The position numbers and the translations under genes were made by a program. From Amorphus orientalis (GTDB lineage Bacteria > Pseudomonadota > Alphaproteobacteria > Rhizobiales > Amorphaceae), in the NCBI RefSeq assembly GCF_030814015.1, contig NZ_JAUSUL010000001.1:1330001-1394000 (forward strand): a stretch of 64,000 nucleotides of DNA, given 5' to 3'. Of the stretch, positions 9,744-17,406 are shown piece after piece. The first letter of the stretch is position 1. Each line of letters starts with the position of its first letter. Below the pieces are notes generated by a model, which was not told where the DNA came from, did no database searches, and saw only the letters and a list, made by a program, of their open reading frames with translations.

Positions 9744-11717
9744 TCAGTGTGGCGCCGTGGTCCCGTACTGGATCGTCTGGGCGAGCGTCTGCAGCGCGGG
9801 ATCGTTGGCCCAGTCGTAAACCGGGTCGAAAAGCGCAAAGAACGCCTTGGCCTGCGCCGCGCCGCCGGTCGTGATGCTGATGTCGCCCTTGTCGATCAGC
9901 GCCGCTGGGTCGGCGAGGTTGTTGAATACGAGTGCCCAGGTTTCGGGCTTCATCGCGACTGCGACCTCGGGCTGGCGAGGCGCGCTCTGAACGTCCTCGA
10001 TGAAATCGACCAGGCTGCGGCGCACGTGAAGACCGAAGCTGCGACCATCCTCGAACGCGAGCGTCATCAACAAGTCGGTATCCGCCGAGCGATCGGGGCT
10101 GACGCGGACCCGGTAGTAGTTCACGTAGTCGCCAAGGTTGGTGACCAGCGACGCCGGGTCCGCCGGCGCCGTCTTGAGGATCGGGGTCTTGCCTTCGAGC
10201 CACAGCGCCCGCGACAGCAGCCACGACCGGCTGTTGGTCGAGACGGTGCGGTAACCGATCTGCCGCAGGGTCTCGGCGAGCGCCGCACGGTGTTCGGGAG
10301 TGTCCTGCGCCATCACGAGGTAGTCGCCGAGCTGCGCGGCCCATAGGTAGTCGCCGTCTTCGTGCGCCTGCTTCGCCTTCGCGCGCACCTCGTCCGGGCC
10401 GCCCATGGCGACCACCATGCGCTCCGCTTCCTCCTGGGGATGAAGTTTCAGCAGATGCGCCGCGTCGCCATCGTACTGGCCGAAGATCGCGGTGAATATG
10501 CGCGGCGGCATGATCGACACTTCACCGTAATTCTGCACCAGGATCGGCGCATTCTTCAGCCTCTCCGGCACGACCACCGAATAGCTGAGTTCATCCGGCC
10601 GCTGGCCGAGCAGGATGCCTTTGAGCGTCTGATCGCGCACGAAGGCGAGCCCGTCCTGGTAGTCCTGCAGCCGCTGCGTGATCGCCTCGGCGCCAGTGAG
10701 AGTGGTGCTGTGCGTGCTGAGCAGGATCTCGGGGGCCAGCTGCTTGATGATCTCGACCGAGTCGATCCAGCCGGTGGGATCACGGTAGCGGCCGCCGCGG
10801 GCACTGTAGATATTGGGGAACATGCCCCAGATCACGTTGTTCATCACGATCTTGCGGTCCGGGATCCAGACCAGGACCTGGTTCGTCGTGTCAGTGCCGA
10901 CGCCCTCGGTATAGAAAACCAGCTTCATGCCGGCGACTGTCAATTCCTGACCATCCTCCACCGGGGTATCGACCGGCACGAAGCCGCCGGCGCCGGGGAT
11001 GATGGTGTTCTTGAACCTGCTATCGGGACCTTCCTCTGGCAGGTACAGGTTGAATTGCTGGATCGAGCGCGCGAGCAGCACGCTGCCGACCTCCGGATGC
11101 ACGGCCGAGACGCCGCCGGTCCGCAGATAAGCATCGTTCAGGCCGGGATGCCCGATGATCAGGATATCGGTGTTGCCACGCTCGGCTTCGGCCTCGATGA
11201 AGACCTTGGCGCCTGCCACGTAGTGCTCGTGAGAATCGACAATCGCGCGGATCGGCGCGTCCGTGGCACTCCTCAGAAGATCGTAGAAATGGGCTCCATC
11301 CGCCAGATTGTCGCCCGTGTCGTACACCACGAGCCCCTCCGGTCCCTCCACCGCATGGCAATTGACGATGCTTTCGCTGCCAAAGGTCCAGACTCCGTCC
11401 GCGGCCTTGACCACGATGTCCTCGTCATAGGACGCGCGCTGCGGCGAGTCCTCCGGCAGGTTCCAATAGCTGGCGGTCTCCTCGCTGACCAGCGCTCCCC
11501 TGGCGATGGTGACGAGCGGGGTGTCTGCGGCATTCATGTACCGCGACGGGAACACGTTTGCGATTTGCTCCCTCTCTTGGGCGCTGGCCGGACCGGACAG
11601 CCCGGTGGCGACGGCAGCACCGACAATGGATGTGCCGCCAAGCAGGAGCTCCCGGCGGTCCAGGCCCCGCGAAGCCACTGCGAGCTGACCGGCCATTCTG
11701 TCATTCTCATGTGGCAT
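9744..11717 (-). CDS. Alkyl-sulfatase-like MBL-fold protein, probably exported by Tat
   Basis: A 657-residue protein with the domain order of SdsA1/BDS1 alkyl sulfatases: Tat-type leader (DRRELLLGG then a hydrophobic run to GPASAQ), an MBL-fold domain, an alkyl sulfatase dimerisation domain (EDGDYLWAAQLGDYLVMAQ), and a C-terminal SCP2-like domain. The start chosen is the ATG eleven codons inside the longest frame because AAAAGGGGAAC sits just before it. Odd point: the zinc motif THSHxDH is replaced by DSHEHYVAG, so an Asp and a His of the metal site are missing, and the later ligand region reads STHSTTLTG instead of the usual SHHWPxWG. It may be inactive, or catalyse a different hydrolysis. 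Single gene with no sulfate transporter nearby. Confidence 0.78.
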   Translation of the reverse strand: MPHENDRMAGQLAVASRGLDRRELLLGGTSIVGAAVATGLSGPASAQEREQIANVFPSRYMNAADTPLVTIARGALVSEETASYWNLPEDSPQRASYDEDIVVKAADGVWTFGSESIVNCHAVEGPEGLVVYDTGDNLADGAHFYDLLRSATDAPIRAIVDSHEHYVAGAKVFIEAEAERGNTDILIIGHPGLNDAYLRTGGVSAVHPEVGSVLLARSIQQFNLYLPEEGPDSRFKNTIIPGAGGFVPVDTPVEDGQELTVAGMKLVFYTEGVGTDTTNQVLVWIPDRKIVMNNVIWGMFPNIYSARGGRYRDPTGWIDSVEIIKQLAPEILLSTHSTTLTGAEAITQRLQDYQDGLAFVRDQTLKGILLGQRPDELSYSVVVPERLKNAPILVQNYGEVSIMPPRIFTAIFGQYDGDAAHLLKLHPQEEAERMVVAMGGPDEVRAKAKQAHEDGDYLWAAQLGDYLVMAQDTPEHRAALAETLRQIGYRTVSTNSRSWLLSRALWLEGKTPILKTAPADPASLVTNLGDYVNYYRVRVSPDRSADTDLLMTLAFEDGRSFGLHVRRSLVDFIEDVQSAPRQPEVAVAMKPETWALVFNNLADPAALIDKGDISITTGGAAQAKAFFALFDPVYDWANDPALQTLAQTIQYGTTAPH

Positions 11718-12021
11718 GACGTTCCCCTTTTGTTTTACAATTTTTCGCAACCATCTAAGGTATTCTGATAATGGTGAGTCCGAATATCAAAGGTAGATAT
11801 TTTTGCGATGGAGATGGCCGCGTGTCGATGGAGATTGGCTGCAATGGCTCCCGGCGGCCATGCGGCAGCGCGGCGGCCTGGCCAAGGCACTGATCGTTCA
11901 CATGACCGCGCCACAACGGGCTTCAGGGCCGATCCTGCCCGTCGCTCTTGGCAAGCGGCAGCCCTTTGCGGTCGCTGGCGACGGCGCCGCGCAGCGAGGG
12001 GCGCGCGCCGCCGTTTTCGGG
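11718..12021. other. Intergenic region between GH81 gene and alkyl-sulfatase-like gene
   Basis: Both neighbours run leftward, so this stretch holds the end of the GH81 transcript and the promoter of the alkyl-sulfatase-like gene. The part next to that gene is A+T-rich (TTTTGTTTTACAATTTTT and the ribosome binding site). The rest is G+C-rich, and I see no gene, tRNA or clear terminator hairpin in it. An open frame running rightward from here lies opposite the GH81 gene and is rejected as a shadow. Confidence 0.6.
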
Positions 12022-15000
12022 TCAGATGAAGTCGTAGGGCAGGGTCAGCGCGGCGCCGAGACCGTCACCGTTGTCCAGGTCGAGCCAGGTCTCCGCACTG
12101 CCGATCTGGTTCCAGACTTCCACGGTCACCGAGCCGTCCGTGAAGTCGGCATAGTCCGCGCCCGCAACGCTCCAGAGGCCGGCCTGTTCGGTGTAGCTCT
12201 CGTTGCCCACGAGATCGTCGGTGGCCTTGTAGTTGTAGGTCTCCACCCGGTCCGCCGTCCCGTCGCCGTCGAAGTCGAAAGAGATGCGGGCGGCAGTTCC
12301 GTTGCCGATTGCGCTGCGGGCATCGATCGGGAAGTCGAACACCATCGAGGAGCCGGCCTGGTGGGTCCCATTGAGCCCGTCGGCCTCGAACACCAGGGGG
12401 GCCGATCCGGCCGCTCCGATCGCAAGGCTCTCCGCCGTCGCGTCCGCCGAACCGGACAGGTCGCCGGTCTCCGTCAGGTAGAGAGTGCCGGAGGCGGTGG
12501 GTGTCGTGCCGCCATCGCCGCCACTGTCCTCTTCACCCGTATCGCCTCCCGGTTCCGTCCCGGGATCGCTGACGGGCTCCGCGCCGAAGTCGTAGCCGAG
12601 GTCGATAAAAGCGTCCGCGGGATCAAGGATGACGTCGTCGGATCCGAACGCGTTCCAGATCTCGACGGTGACGGAGCCGCCATCGAAGTCTCCGACGTCT
12701 CCGGTGGCGCTGAACAGGCCGCGATCTTCCGCGTAGGTTTCGGTGCCGGAAGCGGCGTCGGTCGGGAAGTAGTTGTAGGTTTCCACCCGGTCGACCGTGC
12801 CGTCACCGTCATAGTCCATGCTGATCCTGAGCTCGGTGGCGTTGCCCACTCCGGTTTCCGCGTCGATCGGCAGATTGAAGGACGTGGCAGCGCCGGTGCT
12901 AGTGCCGGTGAGGTCGTCGATCACCCATGTCGTCGGAGCTTCGGGCGTGCCGACCGAGTGCTGTGCCGCTGCCGCGATCGTGACGGGGCCGGCGGCATCG
13001 AGAACCAGGCGATTGCCGCTGAGGCTCCAGCCGTCCGTGCCGACATCGGGACCTGACCCTCCATCGGTGCCTCCGTCGCCGCCATCGGTGCCCGTATCGC
13101 CGCCGGGATCCGACCCGCCGCCGCCGTCCGATCCCGACCCGCCGGTCGTGGTCAGCGCGTCGAAGGGGAGGGCGATCCGGGCGGTTTCGGTGTCGATGGT
13201 CACGGCACCGGCGCCGAACGGTTTCCAGATCTCCACTTCCACGGCACCGTTCTGGAAGTCCGCGAACGCGCCTTCGGCGCTGATCGCGCTGCCGGAGCTG
13301 GAGTAGCGCTCAACGCCCGGGGTGTCGTTGGTGGCGAAGTAGGAGACGGTTTCGACCCGGTCGACCGTGCCGTCTCCGTTGAAGTCGTACCGGAACTGGA
13401 CCTGCACGGAATCGCCGATGCTCGACCCGGCGTCGACGTCCAGAGCGAAACTGGTGGCGCCGCCGTTGAACTGGCCGGTCAGGCCCTCGATGCGAAAGAC
13501 CTGGGAGTCGCCCGGTATGTCGACCGCGCCGCTCCCGCCGCCGGCGAGAGCGACATCGGTCTCTTTGTCAGAGAAAGTCAGGACGCCGTCGGCCAGAACG
13601 AAAGCGGCATCGCCGGTGCCGTCCGAAGATCCCCCATCGGTTCCATCACCGGTGCCGCCGCCATCGCCGGCGTCTCCGGTTCCGCCGTCCGAGCCATCAC
13701 CCGAGCCGTCCCCGGACCCGTCCTGACCTCCGGTTCCGTCGATCCCGTCGCTTGCGGGAAAGACGACGGCCGACTGGGTACCGTCGGCATGGCGGGTCAA
13801 GAGCGTGTTGGCGCCGACCGTGAGAACCGTTCCGTCGCTGAACGTGACGGTTTGCTCGCTCGCGGAGGCGTTGTTGATCACGTAGCTGGTGCCGGCGTCC
13901 GAGGTGAAGGCGGCGGCATAGGGCGAGTTGGCCGTGACCCCGGCATCGGGCGTGCCGAGTGCGCCCAGCGACTGGATCCAGGCCTGGGCGTGGGCCGCGG
14001 AATCCCCGCCTTCGCTCTGGAAACCCGGATTGGCGTTGAGCCATGCCTGCGCCGCGTCGGGATCGGCCATCGCCAGATACTGGTGGATCAGATCGGACCA
14101 GTAGATCGGCTCGCCGCCGCGCAGCTCGACGATCTCGTTGTAGTTGCGAAGGATTTCCTCGGGGTCCCAGCCCAGGTGAAGGCTCGATCCGTTGATCGGC
14201 AGGAAGTTGATGCCGCGGATCATTTCCGGGTCGGCGGAGAAGAAGGTTCGGTGATCGGCGCCATCGCCCCAGACCATGCCGACGGCGCCGAAGCCGTAGT
14301 CGTCGGGAAACACCTCGCCGTCGACGTCGAACCAGTATTGCGCGACCGCCTCGCTTTCCACGGTGTGCAGGAACACGCCCAGGTCAGCCGTGTCCTGCTT
14401 GCCGGTGGCCTGTCCCCAGCGCGCGGTGGCCCAGGCGAAGTTGAGGGCTTCGGACGAGCTTTCCTGGTTGTTGCCGGAGGCGAACGCACCGTGGCCAGAC
14501 GCCCAGTTGTGACCGGCATAGGGGTCGAAGCTGCGCAGGTCCGGGAACATGGTCTGCGCCGCATCGCTGTTCGCGACGTCGGCGATCAGAAGGTCGACCA
14601 TGCCGCCCCAGGCGTCGTCCGCCGCCCAGGCGGGATCGAATGCGGCGATCGTCGCGGCGGCCTGGACGAAGTAGCCATAGTGGAAGTGGTGATCGTTCAA
14701 CTGCCCGTCCGAGCCGAAGCTCGCCGGATAGCCCTGCAGGGTCCCCCATTCCGCGTTGTAGGCGAAGTGCTTGTCCTCGTAGGCGCCGGTCGGCGTGAAC
14801 CAGTCCTCAAGCTCCGCCTTCATCGTCTCTAGAAAGAGGTCGCGGCTCTGGGTGTCGCCGATCTGATGGGCGATTTCCGCCAGTTCGGCCAGGCGGCCGA
14901 GTTCCTTGCCGGCCCAGTAGGTGTCGAGCGCGGGAACCTTGATGGGGCGGGCGGCCAGGTCATCGGCGGCGTCCTGAACGCGCGCGGCAAGCTGGGCATC

Positions 15001-16524
15001 GTTCGGGTCGGCAACAGGCAGGGTCGGAAGGATCGGCCGCGCCTGCATCTCCGTGTCGAAGCCGTCGCCTTCCAGAAGCCGCATCTCTCCGCGCGGCGAG
15101 GCGTAGGTCAGGGTCTGCGAAACGTCCGCATTGGAGTTGATGTACTGGTGCCGGTAGAGGGCCAGGAGCGGGTCGGCGGAGAGCCCCGGTGCGCCGTCGA
15201 CCAGGTCCGTTTCCGCCACGAACCGGGTCGTGACCATGCCGGTTGCCGGGTCCACCGAATAGGACATGGTCGTGTCGGTGACGTGGGCGTACGCGTGCTG
15301 CCTGAAGAGCTCGAGGGTCTCAGGGCTGTTGTCCGGCAGGGTCGCGACCGAAAAATGGGCGCCGCCCCCAAGGTCGGACCGGAGGCCTTCGTCGGTGACG
15401 ATCCAGGTGCTGCCGGTGGGCGCGAACAGGCCGTAGGACGTGCCGCCGATCGTGAGCGCGGCGACGTTGCCGTCCAGATGCCAGAGGGTGGCGGGGATGT
15501 CCCAGTCTGCGAGCCCCTCCGGAACGGCTGTGTCATCCGTGGCCGGTGCGGAACCGGGGAGGGGCGAGAGCGCGCCGGCCGGACCTCCGGCCGAGGCGCC
15601 GTCACGCACATAGAGCCGCGCGCCCGCGGTGCCGTCGAACGGCAGGTCGACATAGGAGGCAAGGGGATCGTCCGCCGGCGTGTCGGTGCGCAGCGCGAGC
15701 GTGCCGTCGCCGATCGAGTTCCAGAGCTCCAGCTTCACCGACCCGTTCTGGAATTCCTGGAAGGCGCCCGTCGCGCTGCTCTGGCCCTGGTCGGCGCGAT
15801 AGAGTTCGAACCCGTTGCCGGCGTCGGTCGGCAGGTAGTCGTAGAGTTCGGTCCGGTCGACGGTCCCGTCGCCGTTGAAGTCGTAGCTGACCTTCAGCCG
15901 CGCGCTGTCGGCGATGCTGGTGCCGGCGTCGACGGGAAGCTGAAAGTCCAGCGCGCCGCCGTCGTAGGCGCCGTCGAGACCCGAGATTTCGTAGACCAGC
16001 GGATTGGACGGGGCATCGGGATCGGGCGTGATGTCGCCGAGATTGACGACGGCGTCTCCGGATCCGGGCGTCCGCTCGAAATAGACGAACGGCAGACCGT
16101 GGCCGAACGTCGCCTCCAGTCCGTCCGACCCGTCGTCCCAGCCCGCGGTCGCACTCCAGGCGCCGGCGTCGACCAGCTCCGTGTTCGCAGCGTCCAGCCC
16201 GGCAAGGCCGATCTTCAGTTCCGGCTGATAGGTGAACTCGTACTTGGCTCCATCGGCCACCAGGCGTGCCTGTTCTGTGTGGCCGATGCTGAGGCCGTTC
16301 GCCGTCGCCTTCATGGACAACGGGTGGGCGTGCATGATCGCCGAATGGGGATCGCCGAAGGCGGAAAAGGCGATGGAGGAGGCCCAGTCGTTGGTGGTAA
16401 CCGGCCCCGAGAACCCGTCTGCGATCATCGGGGACAGAGGCTCTCCCAGATGGTTCACCGGAGGCGATCCTCCTTCGGGAATCGTCGTTGCGTATGCCCC
16501 CAAACCCACTGAGATGTTCGCCAC
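12022..16524 (-). CDS. GH81 endo-1,3-beta-glucanase with four EF-hand-like modules
   Basis: A 1500-residue predicted glycoside hydrolase of family 81, cleaving beta-1,3-glucans such as laminarin. The N-domain contains VTTNDWASS and HAHPLSM; the catalytic helical domain has DHHFHYGYF (611-619) and SGNNQESSSEALNFAWAT (683-700), which carry the acidic catalytic residues of the family. A module of about 125-150 residues with a 12-residue DxNxDGxxDxxE loop is inserted in the N-domain (about 174-298), and three more copies follow at 972-1122, 1165-1313 and 1346-1500, separated by Gly/Asp/Ser linkers. Start is GTG with AGGACGGAAGA before it; no in-frame start lies further upstream. There is no recognisable Sec or Tat leader, so export, if any, must use another route. 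No transporter or polysaccharide-utilisation genes adjoin. Confidence 0.88.
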   Translation of the reverse strand: MANISVGLGAYATTIPEGGSPPVNHLGEPLSPMIADGFSGPVTTNDWASSIAFSAFGDPHSAIMHAHPLSMKATANGLSIGHTEQARLVADGAKYEFTYQPELKIGLAGLDAANTELVDAGAWSATAGWDDGSDGLEATFGHGLPFVYFERTPGSGDAVVNLGDITPDPDAPSNPLVYEISGLDGAYDGGALDFQLPVDAGTSIADSARLKVSYDFNGDGTVDRTELYDYLPTDAGNGFELYRADQGQSSATGAFQEFQNGSVKLELWNSIGDGTLALRTDTPADDPLASYVDLPFDGTAGARLYVRDGASAGGPAGALSPLPGSAPATDDTAVPEGLADWDIPATLWHLDGNVAALTIGGTSYGLFAPTGSTWIVTDEGLRSDLGGGAHFSVATLPDNSPETLELFRQHAYAHVTDTTMSYSVDPATGMVTTRFVAETDLVDGAPGLSADPLLALYRHQYINSNADVSQTLTYASPRGEMRLLEGDGFDTEMQARPILPTLPVADPNDAQLAARVQDAADDLAARPIKVPALDTYWAGKELGRLAELAEIAHQIGDTQSRDLFLETMKAELEDWFTPTGAYEDKHFAYNAEWGTLQGYPASFGSDGQLNDHHFHYGYFVQAAATIAAFDPAWAADDAWGGMVDLLIADVANSDAAQTMFPDLRSFDPYAGHNWASGHGAFASGNNQESSSEALNFAWATARWGQATGKQDTADLGVFLHTVESEAVAQYWFDVDGEVFPDDYGFGAVGMVWGDGADHRTFFSADPEMIRGINFLPINGSSLHLGWDPEEILRNYNEIVELRGGEPIYWSDLIHQYLAMADPDAAQAWLNANPGFQSEGGDSAAHAQAWIQSLGALGTPDAGVTANSPYAAAFTSDAGTSYVINNASASEQTVTFSDGTVLTVGANTLLTRHADGTQSAVVFPASDGIDGTGGQDGSGDGSGDGSDGGTGDAGDGGGTGDGTDGGSSDGTGDAAFVLADGVLTFSDKETDVALAGGGSGAVDIPGDSQVFRIEGLTGQFNGGATSFALDVDAGSSIGDSVQVQFRYDFNGDGTVDRVETVSYFATNDTPGVERYSSSGSAISAEGAFADFQNGAVEVEIWKPFGAGAVTIDTETARIALPFDALTTTGGSGSDGGGGSDPGGDTGTDGGDGGTDGGSGPDVGTDGWSLSGNRLVLDAAGPVTIAAAAQHSVGTPEAPTTWVIDDLTGTSTGAATSFNLPIDAETGVGNATELRISMDYDGDGTVDRVETYNYFPTDAASGTETYAEDRGLFSATGDVGDFDGGSVTVEIWNAFGSDDVILDPADAFIDLGYDFGAEPVSDPGTEPGGDTGEEDSGGDGGTTPTASGTLYLTETGDLSGSADATAESLAIGAAGSAPLVFEADGLNGTHQAGSSMVFDFPIDARSAIGNGTAARISFDFDGDGTADRVETYNYKATDDLVGNESYTEQAGLWSVAGADYADFTDGSVTVEVWNQIGSAETWLDLDNGDGLGAALTLPYDFI
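12025..12489 (-). repeat. EF-hand-loop module, copy 4
   Basis: Coding repeat, residues about 1346-1500, with the loop DFDGDGTADRVE at 1417-1428 and GSVTVEVWNQIG; it forms the C-terminus of the protein. Confidence 0.8.
12586..13032 (-). repeat. EF-hand-loop module, copy 3
   Basis: Coding repeat, residues about 1165-1313, with the loop DYDGDGTVDRVE at 1237-1248 and ending in GSVTVEIWNAFG. A Gly/Asp/Ser linker separates it from copy 2. Confidence 0.8.
13159..13611 (-). repeat. EF-hand-loop module, copy 2
   Basis: Coding repeat, residues about 972-1122, with the loop DFNGDGTVDRVE at 1047-1058 and ending in GAVEVEIWKPFG. It is preceded by a Gly/Asp-rich linker of about 45 residues after the catalytic domain. 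Confidence 0.8.
15631..16005 (-). repeat. EF-hand-loop module, copy 1 (inside GH81 N-domain)
   Basis: Coding repeat, residues about 174-298. It runs from LVYEISGLDGAYDGG through the loop DFNGDGTVDRTE (215-226) to SVKLELWNSIG. Pattern shared with the three C-terminal copies: xGL.G....G...F.LPVDA...I....L+..YDFNGDGTVDR.E.Y.Y..TD..G.E.Y....G..SATG.F.FQ.GSV.+E+WN..G. Confidence 0.8.
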
Positions 16525-16849
16525 TCTTCCGTCCTTTCAGGATATATTCTGCCTAGGATGTATCGACTGGCTGGAAATTAGGTCATTTTGCGGCTCTGTT
16601 TTCATGATTACAGAAATTTAATAGACTATTTCCGTATATAAACTTGCACTCCTGGTCGTCGCCGCACTTTATTTTGTCGTCATCGATGTGAATGAAATTC
16701 ATTTTCGTCGTTGTGCTGAAGCTCCGCGTGTTGTGCTGCCGGCCCTGCCCCTGACGTGGACCGTTCGCGGAACCGTGTCGTGAAATATATCGCGGGCGGC
16801 ACTGTCCTCGCGTAGACTTTGCAGGGTCTCGAAAGGGGATGGGCCGGTG
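16525..16849. promoter_or_regulatory. A+T-rich divergent promoter region (GH81 / SUOX-GGDEF operon)
   Basis: About 325 bases without a gene between two divergent transcription units. The half next to GH81 is strikingly A+T-rich for this genome (for example ACAGAAATTTAATAGAC and CCGTATATAAAC), consistent with promoters. A perfect inverted repeat AATGAA-A-TTCATT lies at 16691-16703 and could be an operator. No clear sigma70 pair can be chosen with confidence. Confidence 0.45.
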
Positions 16850-17380
16850 ATGGCGGCACTCTTAGCAAGCGCATGGACATGGCTGGTGCGCGCCCGGCTC
16901 GCCGTGGTGGCGCTCCTCCTGCTGGTCTGCGATGCCGCCGCGTTACAGCCGGTCGACTATCCCCAACCGCCGGATACGGCGGCCTTCAGGCTCCTTCTGT
17001 CGGATCGCGAACGCACGGTCACACTCCTGGAAATCGAGAAGCTGGATCTCTACCAGGTGACGACGCCATCACCCTGGGAGAAGGGGCAGCTCGTGGTCCA
17101 GGGTGTCCTGTTGCGGGACTTCCTCAAGGAGGTCGGCCTTGCGGAAGCCGATGCAATCGAGGTGCGGGCGGCTGACGGCTACGCGCAGACCGTGCCCCGA
17201 ACCGACTGGACGGAAGGGCCGCTTCTGCTGGCGACGCGGGAGAACGGCGAGCTGTTGAACCGGCGCAACCAGGGGCCGACCCGACTGGTCTATCCTCTGC
17301 TGGACCATCCGGAGTACGATACCCCCGTACACAAGCTGCGCTGGATATGGCTGATCGAGTCGATCCGGCCGATCGATTGA
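16850..17380 (+). CDS. Periplasmic SUOX-fold (Oxidored_molyb-like) protein without Mo-binding cysteine
   Basis: A 176-residue protein with a hydrophobic leader (to about residue 36) and one domain resembling the molybdopterin-dependent oxidoreductase fold: LEIEKLDLYQVTT, QGVLLRDFLKEVGL, and the C-terminal KLRWIWLIESI. The catalytic cysteine of sulfite-oxidase-type enzymes is absent; after removal of the leader there is no Cys at all, so it is more likely a ligand-binding relative. A GTG directly precedes the chosen ATG and could also be used; AAAGGGG lies upstream. The following gene encodes a membrane GGDEF-EAL protein whose frame overlaps or nearly abuts this one, so I infer this protein acts as its periplasmic signal partner. 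Confidence 0.72.
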   Translation: MAALLASAWTWLVRARLAVVALLLLVCDAAALQPVDYPQPPDTAAFRLLLSDRERTVTLLEIEKLDLYQVTTPSPWEKGQLVVQGVLLRDFLKEVGLAEADAIEVRAADGYAQTVPRTDWTEGPLLLATRENGELLNRRNQGPTRLVYPLLDHPEYDTPVHKLRWIWLIESIRPID

Positions 17381-17406
17381 AACCGGCTCGCTCCGAGAAA
17401 GTGCCC

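Noticed and set aside
14866-16512. 548-codon open frame opposite the GH81 gene
   Set aside because: Composition is the Arg/Gly/Asp-rich pattern of a shadow; no motif is seen and the opposite strand encodes a clear GH81 enzyme.
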